Source: Lachnospiraceae bacterium
GTDB taxonomy: Bacteria > Bacillota > Clostridia > Lachnospirales > Lachnospiraceae
Direction of reading: 5' to 3'
Assembly (NCBI GenBank): GCA_014804365.1
Contig: JAAUZX010000021.1
Coordinates: 1 to 46,704, forward strand
DNA length: 46,704 nucleotides
Of this stretch, positions 23,740 through 31,395 are shown piece by piece. The notes beneath the pieces were generated by a model. The model had not been told where the DNA came from, searched no databases, and saw only the letters and a list, made by a program, of their open reading frames with translations. Every line of letters begins with the position of its first letter. Within the stretch, counting starts at the first letter, position 1. Position numbers and translations under genes: made by a program.

Positions 23740-23832
23740 TTACCGCTTTTGATTGTCGTCTAGCCATTTGCAAATGAGATGGCAAACCACACCTGCCATG
23801 ACGGCAATAATAAACGAAATGAATAATTCCAT
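23740..23832 (-). CDS. Small hydrophobic peptide, candidate type I toxin
   Basis: A 30-residue peptide starts at ATG 23832, with AGGGGG 7 nt upstream. It has one membrane-spanning segment (ELFISFIIAVMAGVVCHLI) followed by a short charged tail containing CKWLDDNQKR. Small peptides with this pattern (an ME start, one helix and an ICKWLD tail) are common next to short RNA genes in Clostridia, and resemble Fst/BsrG-type membrane toxins in design. Toxicity is inference. The gene is usually missed because of its size. Confidence 0.65.
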   Translation of the reverse strand: MELFISFIIAVMAGVVCHLICKWLDDNQKR

Positions 23833-23924
23833 GCTCAGACCCCCTTCCTGTCACCAGTTTAGGGGCGGTAACAAATAGATTATATCATTATTCATTTCAT
23901 TGTAGAACGTTTTTTAATAATATT

Positions 23925-24824
23925 TTACATGAATTTTTGAATTCTATTTTCCTGCCGCTTTACAAATTCATAAATCTCAAAAGCGTTCTGTGCACAGCGC
24001 ACATCCTGTATCTCTTCAAAATAAGCTACAAAAAGCAGCTCAATGCACTCCATCACATAAGGAACCGCCCGTTTCTCTGCTACTGATAATTCCAACTTAC
24101 TGCCATACCCCGTAAAAACATTTTTCACCATTTCAAACCACTGTTCCTGTGTAATCCCCAGCTTCTCTTCTTCCGATAATAGGCCAAGAAGAAAATAACA
24201 CAGATCAAAAATCCGTATATTCCTCTGGCTTAGATCAAAGTCGATATATCCGCAAAACTCACCGTCCGCAAACAGGAAATTTCCAAAATGAACATCTCTG
24301 TGGATCAGTTGTACTGGCAGTTGGTCATACACGCTTTCTAAACGTGATACCGTTCCCTCATATGCCTCCTTATCTATATAACTCCAATGATTTTTCTCGA
24401 AATTATTCTTTACCCAGCCGTTCATCTCCTCCAATAAACTGTTATTCCAAAATACGTCTTCGGATTCACACTTTTGAAACGCTATGTGCAGATCGGCAAT
24501 TATTTCTCCCATCTTTACGGCGATTTTTTCCACATCATTAATTTGTACGACATTCTTCCCCGGAAGTTTTTTAGACAGGAAGCAAAAAATATCATCATAT
24601 GCTGCATATCGTTCATGACTCCTTGTCAAAACAATTTCCCCAACCGGAATGGTCATTTCGCTCAAAATCTGCAGGATTCTCAGGTTTCGCTCCAACATCT
24701 CCACGTCATGATATACTTTCAAAACATAATCGTCGCCCACCTGCCATGCCGTATCATAGATTTGTTTTATCTCTCTTTCTTCCAATCCCCACTGATAAAG
24801 AATCTCTGTAATTTTAATATTCAT
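23925..24824 (-). CDS. Aminoglycoside phosphotransferase (APH) family protein
   Basis: A kinase-like fold with the APH catalytic signature: IHRDVHFGNFLF (catalytic Asp, Asn) at about 193-204 and the metal-binding GYIDFDLSQRN that follows. N-terminal strands (WQVGDDYVLKVYHD with the Lys) match the ATP-binding lobe. The family includes antibiotic kinases and kinases for choline, homoserine and sugars; here the neighbouring serine hydrolase and BlaR-like genes hint at a stress or resistance role, but the substrate is unknown. Length 299 aa is typical. Confidence 0.88.
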   Translation of the reverse strand: MNIKITEILYQWGLEEREIKQIYDTAWQVGDDYVLKVYHDVEMLERNLRILQILSEMTIPVGEIVLTRSHERYAAYDDIFCFLSKKLPGKNVVQINDVEKIAVKMGEIIADLHIAFQKCESEDVFWNNSLLEEMNGWVKNNFEKNHWSYIDKEAYEGTVSRLESVYDQLPVQLIHRDVHFGNFLFADGEFCGYIDFDLSQRNIRIFDLCYFLLGLLSEEEKLGITQEQWFEMVKNVFTGYGSKLELSVAEKRAVPYVMECIELLFVAYFEEIQDVRCAQNAFEIYEFVKRQENRIQKFM

Positions 24825-24889
24825 GACGGTATATTCCTTTCGCTGATTGATAATGATTCTTCTGATACTTGACTCCGATAAATGATATC

Positions 24890-25897
24890 CTAATAAAGAA
24901 TTTCCCTAATCTTCCTCATTTCCGACCAGACATTATCACCGTAATTACTTACTAATACCGAAATAATCCCTTTATCCCGATTATACTCCGATATAAAACT
25001 GACTCCCGGATCGCACCCTTGAAAATATGCAAAATCCATGCCATCGGGATTGTCAATAATCCAGACACCGTAGCCGTAATATCCTTCCTCTTTATCAACT
25101 CCTTCTCCGCTCTGTTTACTGAGCATATCGGATACCATTGCCTTTGAAATCAATTTTCCTTCCGATAAACCGATCCAAAAATTCACGATATCTCTTACCG
25201 TAATAAATGCACCGCCCGCACCGGTACCTTTTGCATCCACAGAAAATATATTTGTACGATAATCATTCGTATCGGCACAATAAATATAGTGATTGGCGCA
25301 GCGAGCCGGTAATCTGTCCAACTCAAAATAACCGGTCGATTCCATACCGCACACATCAAAAATATTGGCTTTCAGATATTCGTCAAAATCCATTCCCGTG
25401 ACTTTTTCAATGATCATTGCAAGTAATACATACCCAGAATTGTTATACTGAAATTTTTCACCTTTCGGATACATCATGGGCTTATCAATCATTAACGGAA
25501 GCAGATCACTATTGCGCCTGATTTTATAATTGGGAAAATCAATCCACAACTCCTCATATTCGTCCATAACACTTTCATCAAAATAATCCGGAACACCCGA
25601 CGTATGAGTCAAAAGCTGCCTGACCGTAACATCCCGGTCAATATCCTTCCACTCTATGTCGACTAGTTTTCCTATAGTATCATCAAACTTAACTTTTCCC
25701 TGTTCAATTAACTGTAAGATTCCTACTGCCACAAAAATCTTTCCCGCCGAAGCACTGGCAAATCTGGTCTCTGGCGTGTTCGGAATTTCGTTGGGCAGGT
25801 CGGCGAATCCGGATGACTGCTCAAGCAAGACTTCGTTATTTTGAACAATGTATATATTTCCTCTGAAATTACTGTCAAACATTTCTTGTATATTCAT
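24890..25897 (-). CDS. Serine hydrolase of the class C beta-lactamase/PBP family
   Basis: Active-site motifs are in order: SAGK (SxxK) in FASASAGKIF, YNNSGY (YxN) and GTGAGGAF in the KTG-like position. Such enzymes include D-peptidases, esterases and beta-lactamases. There is no signal peptide, so the product is probably cytoplasmic and not a classic beta-lactamase. The stop codon of the BlaR1-like gene lies one base before its ATG, so it belongs to the blaI-blaR1 operon. Length 335 aa. Confidence 0.88.
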   Translation of the reverse strand: MNIQEMFDSNFRGNIYIVQNNEVLLEQSSGFADLPNEIPNTPETRFASASAGKIFVAVGILQLIEQGKVKFDDTIGKLVDIEWKDIDRDVTVRQLLTHTSGVPDYFDESVMDEYEELWIDFPNYKIRRNSDLLPLMIDKPMMYPKGEKFQYNNSGYVLLAMIIEKVTGMDFDEYLKANIFDVCGMESTGYFELDRLPARCANHYIYCADTNDYRTNIFSVDAKGTGAGGAFITVRDIVNFWIGLSEGKLISKAMVSDMLSKQSGEGVDKEEGYYGYGVWIIDNPDGMDFAYFQGCDPGVSFISEYNRDKGIISVLVSNYGDNVWSEMRKIREILY

Positions 25898-25898
25898 A

Positions 25899-27299
25899 TT
25901 ACCAGATCTCCTCTCCCATGTTATTCACCACCACCAAATCCGAACGAATATAGTAATCTTCTACAGATGATACCTCCATATCCTCCGATAAAGACTCCTT
26001 ATCAATTCTATACCACGTTTGATCGTCCTTTCCCTCAGCCGCCTCCAATACTATGAGTTTTTCTCCCTCTGACAACAGACCGACAACATCAAACTCTTCT
26101 CCTGCACCGGCTCTGATTCTGCTTACATGTGCGCCTACACTCACTAACCGGGGAAATTCCTGTAGCTGTTCCTGTGCATCGGAAGAAATCTGATCCTCCG
26201 CTGCATACGCTTCCAATTTCTCTGTATTCATGCTGTCTGCATTTCGATTTGTATGCAAATAAGCTCCGATCGTGACTGCACCGACACCTAAAAAGATAGT
26301 GACCAAAATCATTGCCACTGTTGATTTCTTTGACATCTTTTTAAAATCCATAATTCTTTCCATCCTTTCCTTTAATACTTTTCCGTTTTCACTCAATGTA
26401 AAAGAGGCAATCGAATTTTTATACATTCCACCGCTTCCAAGAGAATTGATCAGTGTATCACCATATTTTTGACGCTCGTCCTTATCTAGGTATCTAATCA
26501 CAGATTCATCACAGGCAAACTCACATAATCTGCCAATGTCTCTGCACATAAAATACACCAACGGATTAAACCAATGCAGACAAACCGTAAATTGAACAAG
26601 CCACTTGTAAAACATATCGCCATACTTAAAATGTGTCAGTTCATGCAATATCGTATATTCAAAAGCGTCTTCTTCCAGATCCGTTGTCGGAAGTACAATA
26701 CAAGGATGCACAAATCCAATAAGTAGCGGCGAAGAAACAAGATTATTGGTATATAACTCAACCTGCCTTTTTATTCCGGCATTCTCTGCGACCTGTGCCA
26801 GTCGGTTTAAAAGCGCAGGATCTGATACTTCCATTTTTCCGGCCTTAACATATCGTACAAAGCTCTGATAGATCGTCACTTTCCTCACTAACATAAATCC
26901 GGCAATCATAAACCAGACATACCACATATTTTTCAGACCAAATTTGAAAATATCCGATGAACAAAGGACCGAAAACCGCGATGAATCTTTATCATGCACC
27001 AACGTATAAAATATATTATCATCATTCACCACCGGCTCTGCAATTGTACCGGCCTGCTCCATTGACCCAGTGAAAGTTGATTGTGTAACAATACTATCCA
27101 TTTTTGAAAACATAATACCGCCAAAACTTGTCCGCGGAGAAAAAGGAAGGAGCAGACGCAAAACCACAATCAGCCACAGATAATACTGCCAACGTTTACT
27201 AACCCTGTTTCTAAAAAAGACCTTCAACCCAAACATCAAAATCGCTAAAATGCTTCCTGCAAAAGAGAGCGATATAACAACTTTCAGCAGATTATTCAT
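25899..27299 (-). CDS. BlaR1/MecR1-like M56 peptidase with SH3-like sensor end
   Basis: M56 membrane peptidases sense cell-wall stress and cut the BlaI repressor. Here: hydrophobic segments at ~5-28, 40-55, 125-140 and ~328-348, and the zinc motif HELTH at 219-223 with downstream Glu. Classical BlaR1 ends in a penicillin-binding domain outside the membrane; this protein instead ends in about 75 residues (~383-455) that look like a bacterial SH3 domain (ARIRAGAGEEFDVVGLL, IVLEA, WYRI). It overlaps blaI by 8 bp. The sensor is therefore likely to bind wall fragments or peptides, which is inference. Confidence 0.9.
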   Translation of the reverse strand: MNNLLKVVISLSFAGSILAILMFGLKVFFRNRVSKRWQYYLWLIVVLRLLLPFSPRTSFGGIMFSKMDSIVTQSTFTGSMEQAGTIAEPVVNDDNIFYTLVHDKDSSRFSVLCSSDIFKFGLKNMWYVWFMIAGFMLVRKVTIYQSFVRYVKAGKMEVSDPALLNRLAQVAENAGIKRQVELYTNNLVSSPLLIGFVHPCIVLPTTDLEEDAFEYTILHELTHFKYGDMFYKWLVQFTVCLHWFNPLVYFMCRDIGRLCEFACDESVIRYLDKDERQKYGDTLINSLGSGGMYKNSIASFTLSENGKVLKERMERIMDFKKMSKKSTVAMILVTIFLGVGAVTIGAYLHTNRNADSMNTEKLEAYAAEDQISSDAQEQLQEFPRLVSVGAHVSRIRAGAGEEFDVVGLLSEGEKLIVLEAAEGKDDQTWYRIDKESLSEDMEVSSVEDYYIRSDLVVVNNMGEEIW

Positions 27300-27669
27300 C
27301 CCGTTTTCCTTCCCAAAATCTTTTTAATTCTTCACAGTCATTCGGTGTCAGCATTTCCCTTTGTATCATGGTAGCAATTAAACCTTTTGCATTTCCCTCA
27401 TACAGCTTATTGAGAAAATTTTGAGTCTGCACTGCCTGATAATCAATTTCTGATATCAGTGCAGTGTACTCATTGCGTCTACCCATTTTATGTGACTTTA
27501 TAAAACCCTTGCTAATCAATCGGGATAAAAACGTCATAATCGTATTTTTCTGCCATATCCGATCCGTTTTCTCCAGTTCAGCCATAATCTGCGCATAATA
27601 AGCAGTCCCTCCGTTTGCCCAGATAATTTTCATTAATTCCAATTCAGAGTCCGAAATCTGTACTATCAT
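27292..27669 (-). CDS. BlaI/MecI/CopY-type repressor
   Basis: Winged-helix repressor that dimerises and is inactivated by cleavage. The sequence shows the start ISDSELELMKIIWANGG, the recognition part (TIMTFLSRLISKGFI) and the C-terminal dimerisation helices. I start at ATG 27669 (GGAGAG upstream), giving 125 aa, which is the usual length. The 84 nt before it contain the operators. It should control the three-gene operon with the BlaR1-like protease and the serine hydrolase. Confidence 0.92.
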   Translation of the reverse strand: MIVQISDSELELMKIIWANGGTAYYAQIMAELEKTDRIWQKNTIMTFLSRLISKGFIKSHKMGRRNEYTALISEIDYQAVQTQNFLNKLYEGNAKGLIATMIQREMLTPNDCEELKRFWEGKRDE

Positions 27670-27699
27670 AGTGTCTCTCCATTTTAAAAGCAAGCAAAG

Positions 27700-27753
27700 G
27701 ACAACGTAGTGTCGTCTTTTATTTAGGCTAACACTATGTTGTCCTTGTGTCAA
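27700..27753 (-). promoter_or_regulatory. blaI promoter with two inverted operator copies
   Basis: Minus-strand TTGACA (27748-27753), 17-bp spacer, TAGCCT (27725-27730). Two copies of GACAACRTAGTGTY (27700-27713 and, inverted, 27730-27743) contain ACA-N6-TGT dyads like the BlaI/CopY operator type. One lies between -35 and -10, the other just downstream, so occupancy would block transcription. Confidence 0.75.
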
Positions 27754-27806
27754 GACTATTTTTCGTAATATTCCCTATGCTTGATGGTAGATTGGAAAAT
27801 TCATCT

Positions 27807-27914
27807 AGTTACTTTTCACACATCGGCCAACCCGATCGCTCAAAGGGGAGTTAATATCTGCGTCACCGCGCTCCCCTCTGAACTTAGGCTGTGGTATGGG
27901 TTTGAAAAGTAACT
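27807..27914. repeat. Structured palindromic element R1
   Basis: Outer arms AGTTACTTTTCA / TGAAAAGTAACT (12 bp, perfect; 27807-27818 and 27903-27914) enclose ATCGG/CCGAT and AGGGGAG/CTCCCCT hairpins, a multi-branched fold of ~108 nt. It fills the gap between blaI and the Xre triad. The outer arm resembles GTAACTGTTCAGAA of elements R2 and R3, so a shared family is possible. I see no match to a known riboswitch class. Confidence 0.55.
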
Positions 27915-27929
27915 TCATGTAAACTTTGC

Positions 27930-27982
27930 GTCATATTTTTCAGGATAATTTTATTGAAAATATGACACAATTAATATATAAT
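27930..27982 (+). promoter_or_regulatory. Promoter and dyad of the Xre triad
   Basis: TTGAAA (27954-27959), 17-bp spacer, TATAAT (27977-27982). GTCATATTTTTCA (27930-27942) and TGAAAATATGAC (27955-27966) form an inverted repeat over the -35 box, a likely Xre operator for self-repression. Confidence 0.7.
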
Positions 27983-28010
27983 TTAAGCAGATGGGGAAAG
28001 GAGAGATATT

Positions 28011-28349
28011 ATGGCTGCTGTATGCGAGAAATTAAAATTACTGAGAGAACAAGCTGGTTTAAGACAAGGGCAGATTGCTGAATATTTGGGTGTTACCCAA
28101 ACTTATATATCCAAAGTTGAAACCGGTGAAAGAAATCTTACAGTAGATCAATTAGAAAACCTTGCCACTCTTTATGGGTATAGTCTGCCATCGTTTGTTG
28201 ATGCACAGAATGACATTCGTCCTATTCAATTTGCATTCAGAGCTCAGGAAGTTAGCCAAAACGATCTTAAAGTTATTGCAGATATTGGACGGATTGCACT
28301 AAACAGCCGCTTTATGACAGAGATGTTGGAGGGCACAAATGATCGATAA
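28011..28349 (+). CDS. Xre family HTH regulator of a three-gene module
   Basis: A 112-residue protein with an N-terminal Xre helix-turn-helix (LKLLREQAGLRQGQIAEYLG, TQTYISKVETGERN; ~9-62) and a C-terminal helix that may bind the next gene's product. GGAGAG lies upstream of the ATG. It overlaps the ImmA/IrrE gene by 11 bp. In such pairs the Xre protein represses the operon and is the target of the protease. Confidence 0.9.
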   Translation: MAAVCEKLKLLREQAGLRQGQIAEYLGVTQTYISKVETGERNLTVDQLENLATLYGYSLPSFVDAQNDIRPIQFAFRAQEVSQNDLKVIADIGRIALNSRFMTEMLEGTNDR

Positions 28350-29088
28350 ACTTGATCTTAATACAAAAGCACAGGAATTAAGAGAATTATTTGGTGAGGA
28401 TGCCAATTCTCCGTTAGATATTTTTTCTCTTGCAGGTCAGATTGACGGTTTAACCATTGTATACTATCCTTTGGGGGAAAATATCAGCGGTATGTGCGTT
28501 AAAGATGATAAGGTTCAATTGATTGCAATTAATTCGACGATGTCCTATGGCCGACAAAGATTTTCTCTCGCACATGAATTTTACCACCTGTATTTTGATG
28601 ATTTATCCGGTTTTAATGTTTGTGCGAAGAAATTTGATCCCAAAAATGAAGTTGAAAAAAAAGCTGATCAGTTTGCTTCATATTTTATTGCGCCCTATAA
28701 ATCATTGAGAGCAATGATTAAAAAAATCTGCGGAACAGATTCCTATTCATTACAGAATATCATTGCAATTGAGCAATATTTTGGGATGAGCCACCAAGCG
28801 ACGCTTTGGAGATTAATCACCGAAGGTTATTTGACAAAAGCCGATGCTGAAAAATACAGTATTGGCGTAATCTCTGCTGCAAAGAGCCTTGGATACGATG
28901 ATAAACTATACAAACCGACGCCTGTAGAATTACAGAAAAAAACTTACGGGCATTATTTAAAGCAAGTAGAAGAATTACGTCAAAAGGACATAGTATCATC
29001 AGGAAAAATAGACGAGTTGCTTTTAGACGCTTTTCGTGATGATATAGCGTTTGGAGATGATGAAAACGGAGGAGAAGCGATTGACTGA
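28339..29088 (+). CDS. ImmA/IrrE-type metallopeptidase (COG2856)
   Basis: The HExxH motif HEFYH at 79-83 lies in RFSLAHEFYHLYFDD, the typical COG2856 surroundings, and the downstream EKKADQFASYFIAP supplies the third ligand Glu and helix. These proteases cleave Xre-type repressors after stress or phage attack. The C-terminal region (~170-249) is longer than in minimal ImmA proteins. It overlaps both neighbours (11 bp with xre, 8 bp with the PIN-like gene). Confidence 0.92.
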   Translation: MIDKLDLNTKAQELRELFGEDANSPLDIFSLAGQIDGLTIVYYPLGENISGMCVKDDKVQLIAINSTMSYGRQRFSLAHEFYHLYFDDLSGFNVCAKKFDPKNEVEKKADQFASYFIAPYKSLRAMIKKICGTDSYSLQNIIAIEQYFGMSHQATLWRLITEGYLTKADAEKYSIGVISAAKSLGYDDKLYKPTPVELQKKTYGHYLKQVEELRQKDIVSSGKIDELLLDAFRDDIAFGDDENGGEAID

Positions 29089-29611
29089 CAGACTTTTTTT
29101 CGATACCGATTGCCTATCCGCCTTTCTATGGGTACGCGGCGAAAGCATATTGTCACAGCTTTATCCCGGGCGTATTATTCTACCTGCCCAAGTATATGAT
29201 GAATTAAAGAGGGTTCCTCATCTATTGGCAAAAGTTGACGTAATGAAAAATGCAGGAAATCTTATAGTTGACAGTATGGAAGTAGGTTCTGCAGAATATC
29301 ATGACTATCTCCAAATGATAACAGCACCGGATACCGGAATGCGAATTATAGGCAAGGGAGAAGCGGCTGGTATTGCCATGGTAAAAGAACGCGGCGGAAC
29401 CTTAGCCAGCAATAATTTAAGGGACATATCTACCTATGTTGAAAAATACGGATTAAAACATATCACAACAGGCGACATTCTCATAAAGGCAATGAATACG
29501 GGCATAATCTCCGAGACTGACGGCAATGATATTTGGGCTAATATGATCCGCAAAAAACGAATGTTGCCAACTGCAACATTTACAGTCTATATTAAAAGCA
29601 AAGAAACATAA
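29081..29611 (+). CDS. PIN-domain-like protein (putative RNase toxin)
   Basis: The sequence starts with FFDTDCLSAFLW (first acidic residue of PIN domains), then IILPAQVYDELKR (second acidic), and GKGEAAGIAMVKERGGTLASNN, the GxGE..A... and N-D motif of DUF3368-type PIN proteins. PIN domains are Mg2+-dependent RNases. Best start: TTG 29081, 8 nt after GGAGG, overlapping the protease stop; upstream TTG/ATG codons (29051-29062) are less well placed. That gives 176 aa. As third gene of the operon it is the likely effector of the Xre/ImmA module. Confidence 0.8.
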   Translation: MTDRLFFDTDCLSAFLWVRGESILSQLYPGRIILPAQVYDELKRVPHLLAKVDVMKNAGNLIVDSMEVGSAEYHDYLQMITAPDTGMRIIGKGEAAGIAMVKERGGTLASNNLRDISTYVEKYGLKHITTGDILIKAMNTGIISETDGNDIWANMIRKKRMLPTATFTVYIKSKET

Positions 29612-29648
29612 TAGATAATTCAAGCTCAAATATGCGGAATACGCCGTG

Positions 29649-30173
29649 CTATTTCTTCATCCTCTCAATCGTTTCATCCAGTGAAATGCATTCCGCATAT
29701 CTGCCCTTCCACATAAATTCATTATAATATTTGTAGCTGTCTTCCGCCGACACAAACGCATTATCGAACGTAGAATTAGCATATTTCGTTACGACCATAT
29801 TAAAACCATGTTCAAATCCGCATTTAACGGTTGCGTCAATACAATAGTCCGTCTGCAATCCGACAACAATCACCGTCTGTTCATTCTTCCCTTGCAAGTA
29901 CTCTAACAATCCCGTATCTTTAAAAGCGCTGTTTACCGTCTTGTCAAAAATAAGTTCACCCTGCTTCGGCTCAAAGCCTTCATAAATTTCAAATCCGTCT
30001 GCTCCCTTTGTCAATTCTGTACCCGCACCGTCATCATGCCTTATATATATAACTTCGACCCCATTTTCTCTCGCCACAGCAATCAACTTTTTAACGCTAT
30101 TTTCAAACACATCAAAATTATATAAATCTGCGTTGGTTATTGCTTTTTGTGTATCGACCACTAATAATACCAT
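29649..30173 (-). CDS. Isochorismatase-like cysteine hydrolase
   Basis: The catalytic triad of the family is visible: Asp7 in VVDTQKA, the Lys in FDKTVNSAF and the Cys in GLQTDYCIDAT, with the cis-peptide GLQTDYC context. Members hydrolyse amides or related bonds (for example nicotinamidase-like). At 174 aa it is a normal single-domain member; substrate unknown. GAAAGGAG lies upstream of the ATG. It is convergent with the PIN gene with 37 bp between. Confidence 0.9.
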   Translation of the reverse strand: MVLLVVDTQKAITNADLYNFDVFENSVKKLIAVARENGVEVIYIRHDDGAGTELTKGADGFEIYEGFEPKQGELIFDKTVNSAFKDTGLLEYLQGKNEQTVIVVGLQTDYCIDATVKCGFEHGFNMVVTKYANSTFDNAFVSAEDSYKYYNEFMWKGRYAECISLDETIERMKK

Positions 30174-30219
30174 CTTGTTCTCCTTTCAAAATCCTCACAC
30201 CTTTATTACGCATAGTCAA

Positions 30220-31074
30220 TTATGAACAGGCTACCCGTTTCTTTTTATCCCAAACATATGCCTGATATCCCAACAGAGCTGACATGCATATTTTCCCTAC
30301 CATATGCGCGGTCGTAACAACAAAACCCAAATCAGTGAAGCGCATGAATCTGTTTTTATAACCCAAAATCAGATAGCCAACTGTAACCAGGCATATTCCC
30401 ATAATCATTCCCGCCGGCATCATACGCTCCTTTAGAACAAAAAACAATAGAATACATGCTGCAAACATGAGCGGTACTGCAAAATCCATAAACCATCCGA
30501 AAACATCCATGTAACCATTTTCATTTATCCGCATATCAACATATGTTGCAAAAAACGATAAAGCCGCCAGAACATACGGCATGCACATAATGTATCCGGT
30601 TATTTTAGCTGTTAATTTATTTTTTACAGATAAAAATAAGCCAATAGCCGCAACGATCAGATGAATTACTCTGATTGCATCCGAACTGATTGCTATCAGG
30701 GTAATCCTACCTGCCGGAGTACCAATCAATGCCTTATTCGGTCTTAATAAAGAATACGCACTGAAAATGCACAACAGCAAATATATAATTACCGCAATCG
30801 TATATAACATGGTTTGCACAATATTCTCTATCGGCTGCGTCAGAATCGGCTCCTTTTCAATGTTTTCCTTCAATTCTTCACCTGATAATAACTCATCTAA
30901 GGAGACATTTAAGACTGTGGCAATTTTCTTAGCTGTCAAAAGTTCCGGATACCGCGCTCCACGCTCCCAGCGCGAAACAGCCTGCCTTGTAACATATAAT
31001 TTCTCCGCTAATGTCTGTTGCGTCATTCCCCGCTCTTCTCTGACCTGCTTTACTTTTTCTCCAAACTCCACCAT
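30220..31074 (-). CDS. Xre-type regulator fused to a membrane domain
   Basis: An N-terminal Xre HTH (VKQVREERGMTQQTLAEKLY, TRQAVSRWERGARYPELLTA; ~8-62) is followed by about six hydrophobic segments from residue ~88 to 275. Such membrane-anchored Xre proteins are common in Firmicutes; they may report on membrane state. The start has GGGAGGAG upstream. It is read alone, with no obvious partner gene. Confidence 0.88.
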   Translation of the reverse strand: MVEFGEKVKQVREERGMTQQTLAEKLYVTRQAVSRWERGARYPELLTAKKIATVLNVSLDELLSGEELKENIEKEPILTQPIENIVQTMLYTIAVIIYLLLCIFSAYSLLRPNKALIGTPAGRITLIAISSDAIRVIHLIVAAIGLFLSVKNKLTAKITGYIMCMPYVLAALSFFATYVDMRINENGYMDVFGWFMDFAVPLMFAACILLFFVLKERMMPAGMIMGICLVTVGYLILGYKNRFMRFTDLGFVVTTAHMVGKICMSALLGYQAYVWDKKKRVACS

Positions 31075-31395
31075 AAATTATACTCCTCCCTTTGTTCACT
31101 TTCATCCCGTCGGTATATTCAGTGTAACCCATTATATCGAATTCATAAAGAAACCTCTCGGACTACCATGTAAACAAGATGGTGACAGGGCGGAGTTCTC
31201 CCTCTTTCATGATCATTATCGACCGAATAAAGTTCTTAAGCTTTCAGCAGATGCATATTACAAATTTTAAGCAATTAAGAAGCCGCAACCCTCTGATTAC
31301 TCAAAGAATTGCGGCACTTATTTTAATATTTGACTTTACATCTTTGATTACTCAATAACCGTTTCTACAATCAGAATTACCGATTCTGACAGACT
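31075..31395. other. Intergenic gap between membrane Xre and chemoreceptor genes
   Basis: The interval contains two hairpins at its right end, described as the chemoreceptor terminator. TTTGATTACTCAA occurs twice (near 31295 and 31342). At 31150-31260 there is coding-like composition on the plus strand, but no complete gene. Nothing else seen. Confidence 0.4.
31270..31389 (-). terminator. Hairpins ending the chemoreceptor transcript
   Basis: TCAGAAT/ATTCTGA (31371-31389) lies just after the chemoreceptor stop codon. Further on, GCCGCAA (31282-31288) pairs with TTGCGGC (31309-31315) and is followed on the minus strand by TTCTTAATT. Confidence 0.55.

Noticed and set aside
24890..25897. Secreted class C beta-lactamase
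   Set aside because: The motifs fit the superfamily, but no signal peptide exists, so a cytoplasmic hydrolase is more likely.
27807..27914. 6S RNA or a known riboswitch
   Set aside because: I cannot match its stems to those families; there is no promoter-terminator pair in the right place.
29051..29080. Earlier start of the PIN-like gene
   Set aside because: The TTG/ATG codons at 29051-29062 have no good Shine-Dalgarno, while GGAGGAG is placed for TTG 29081.
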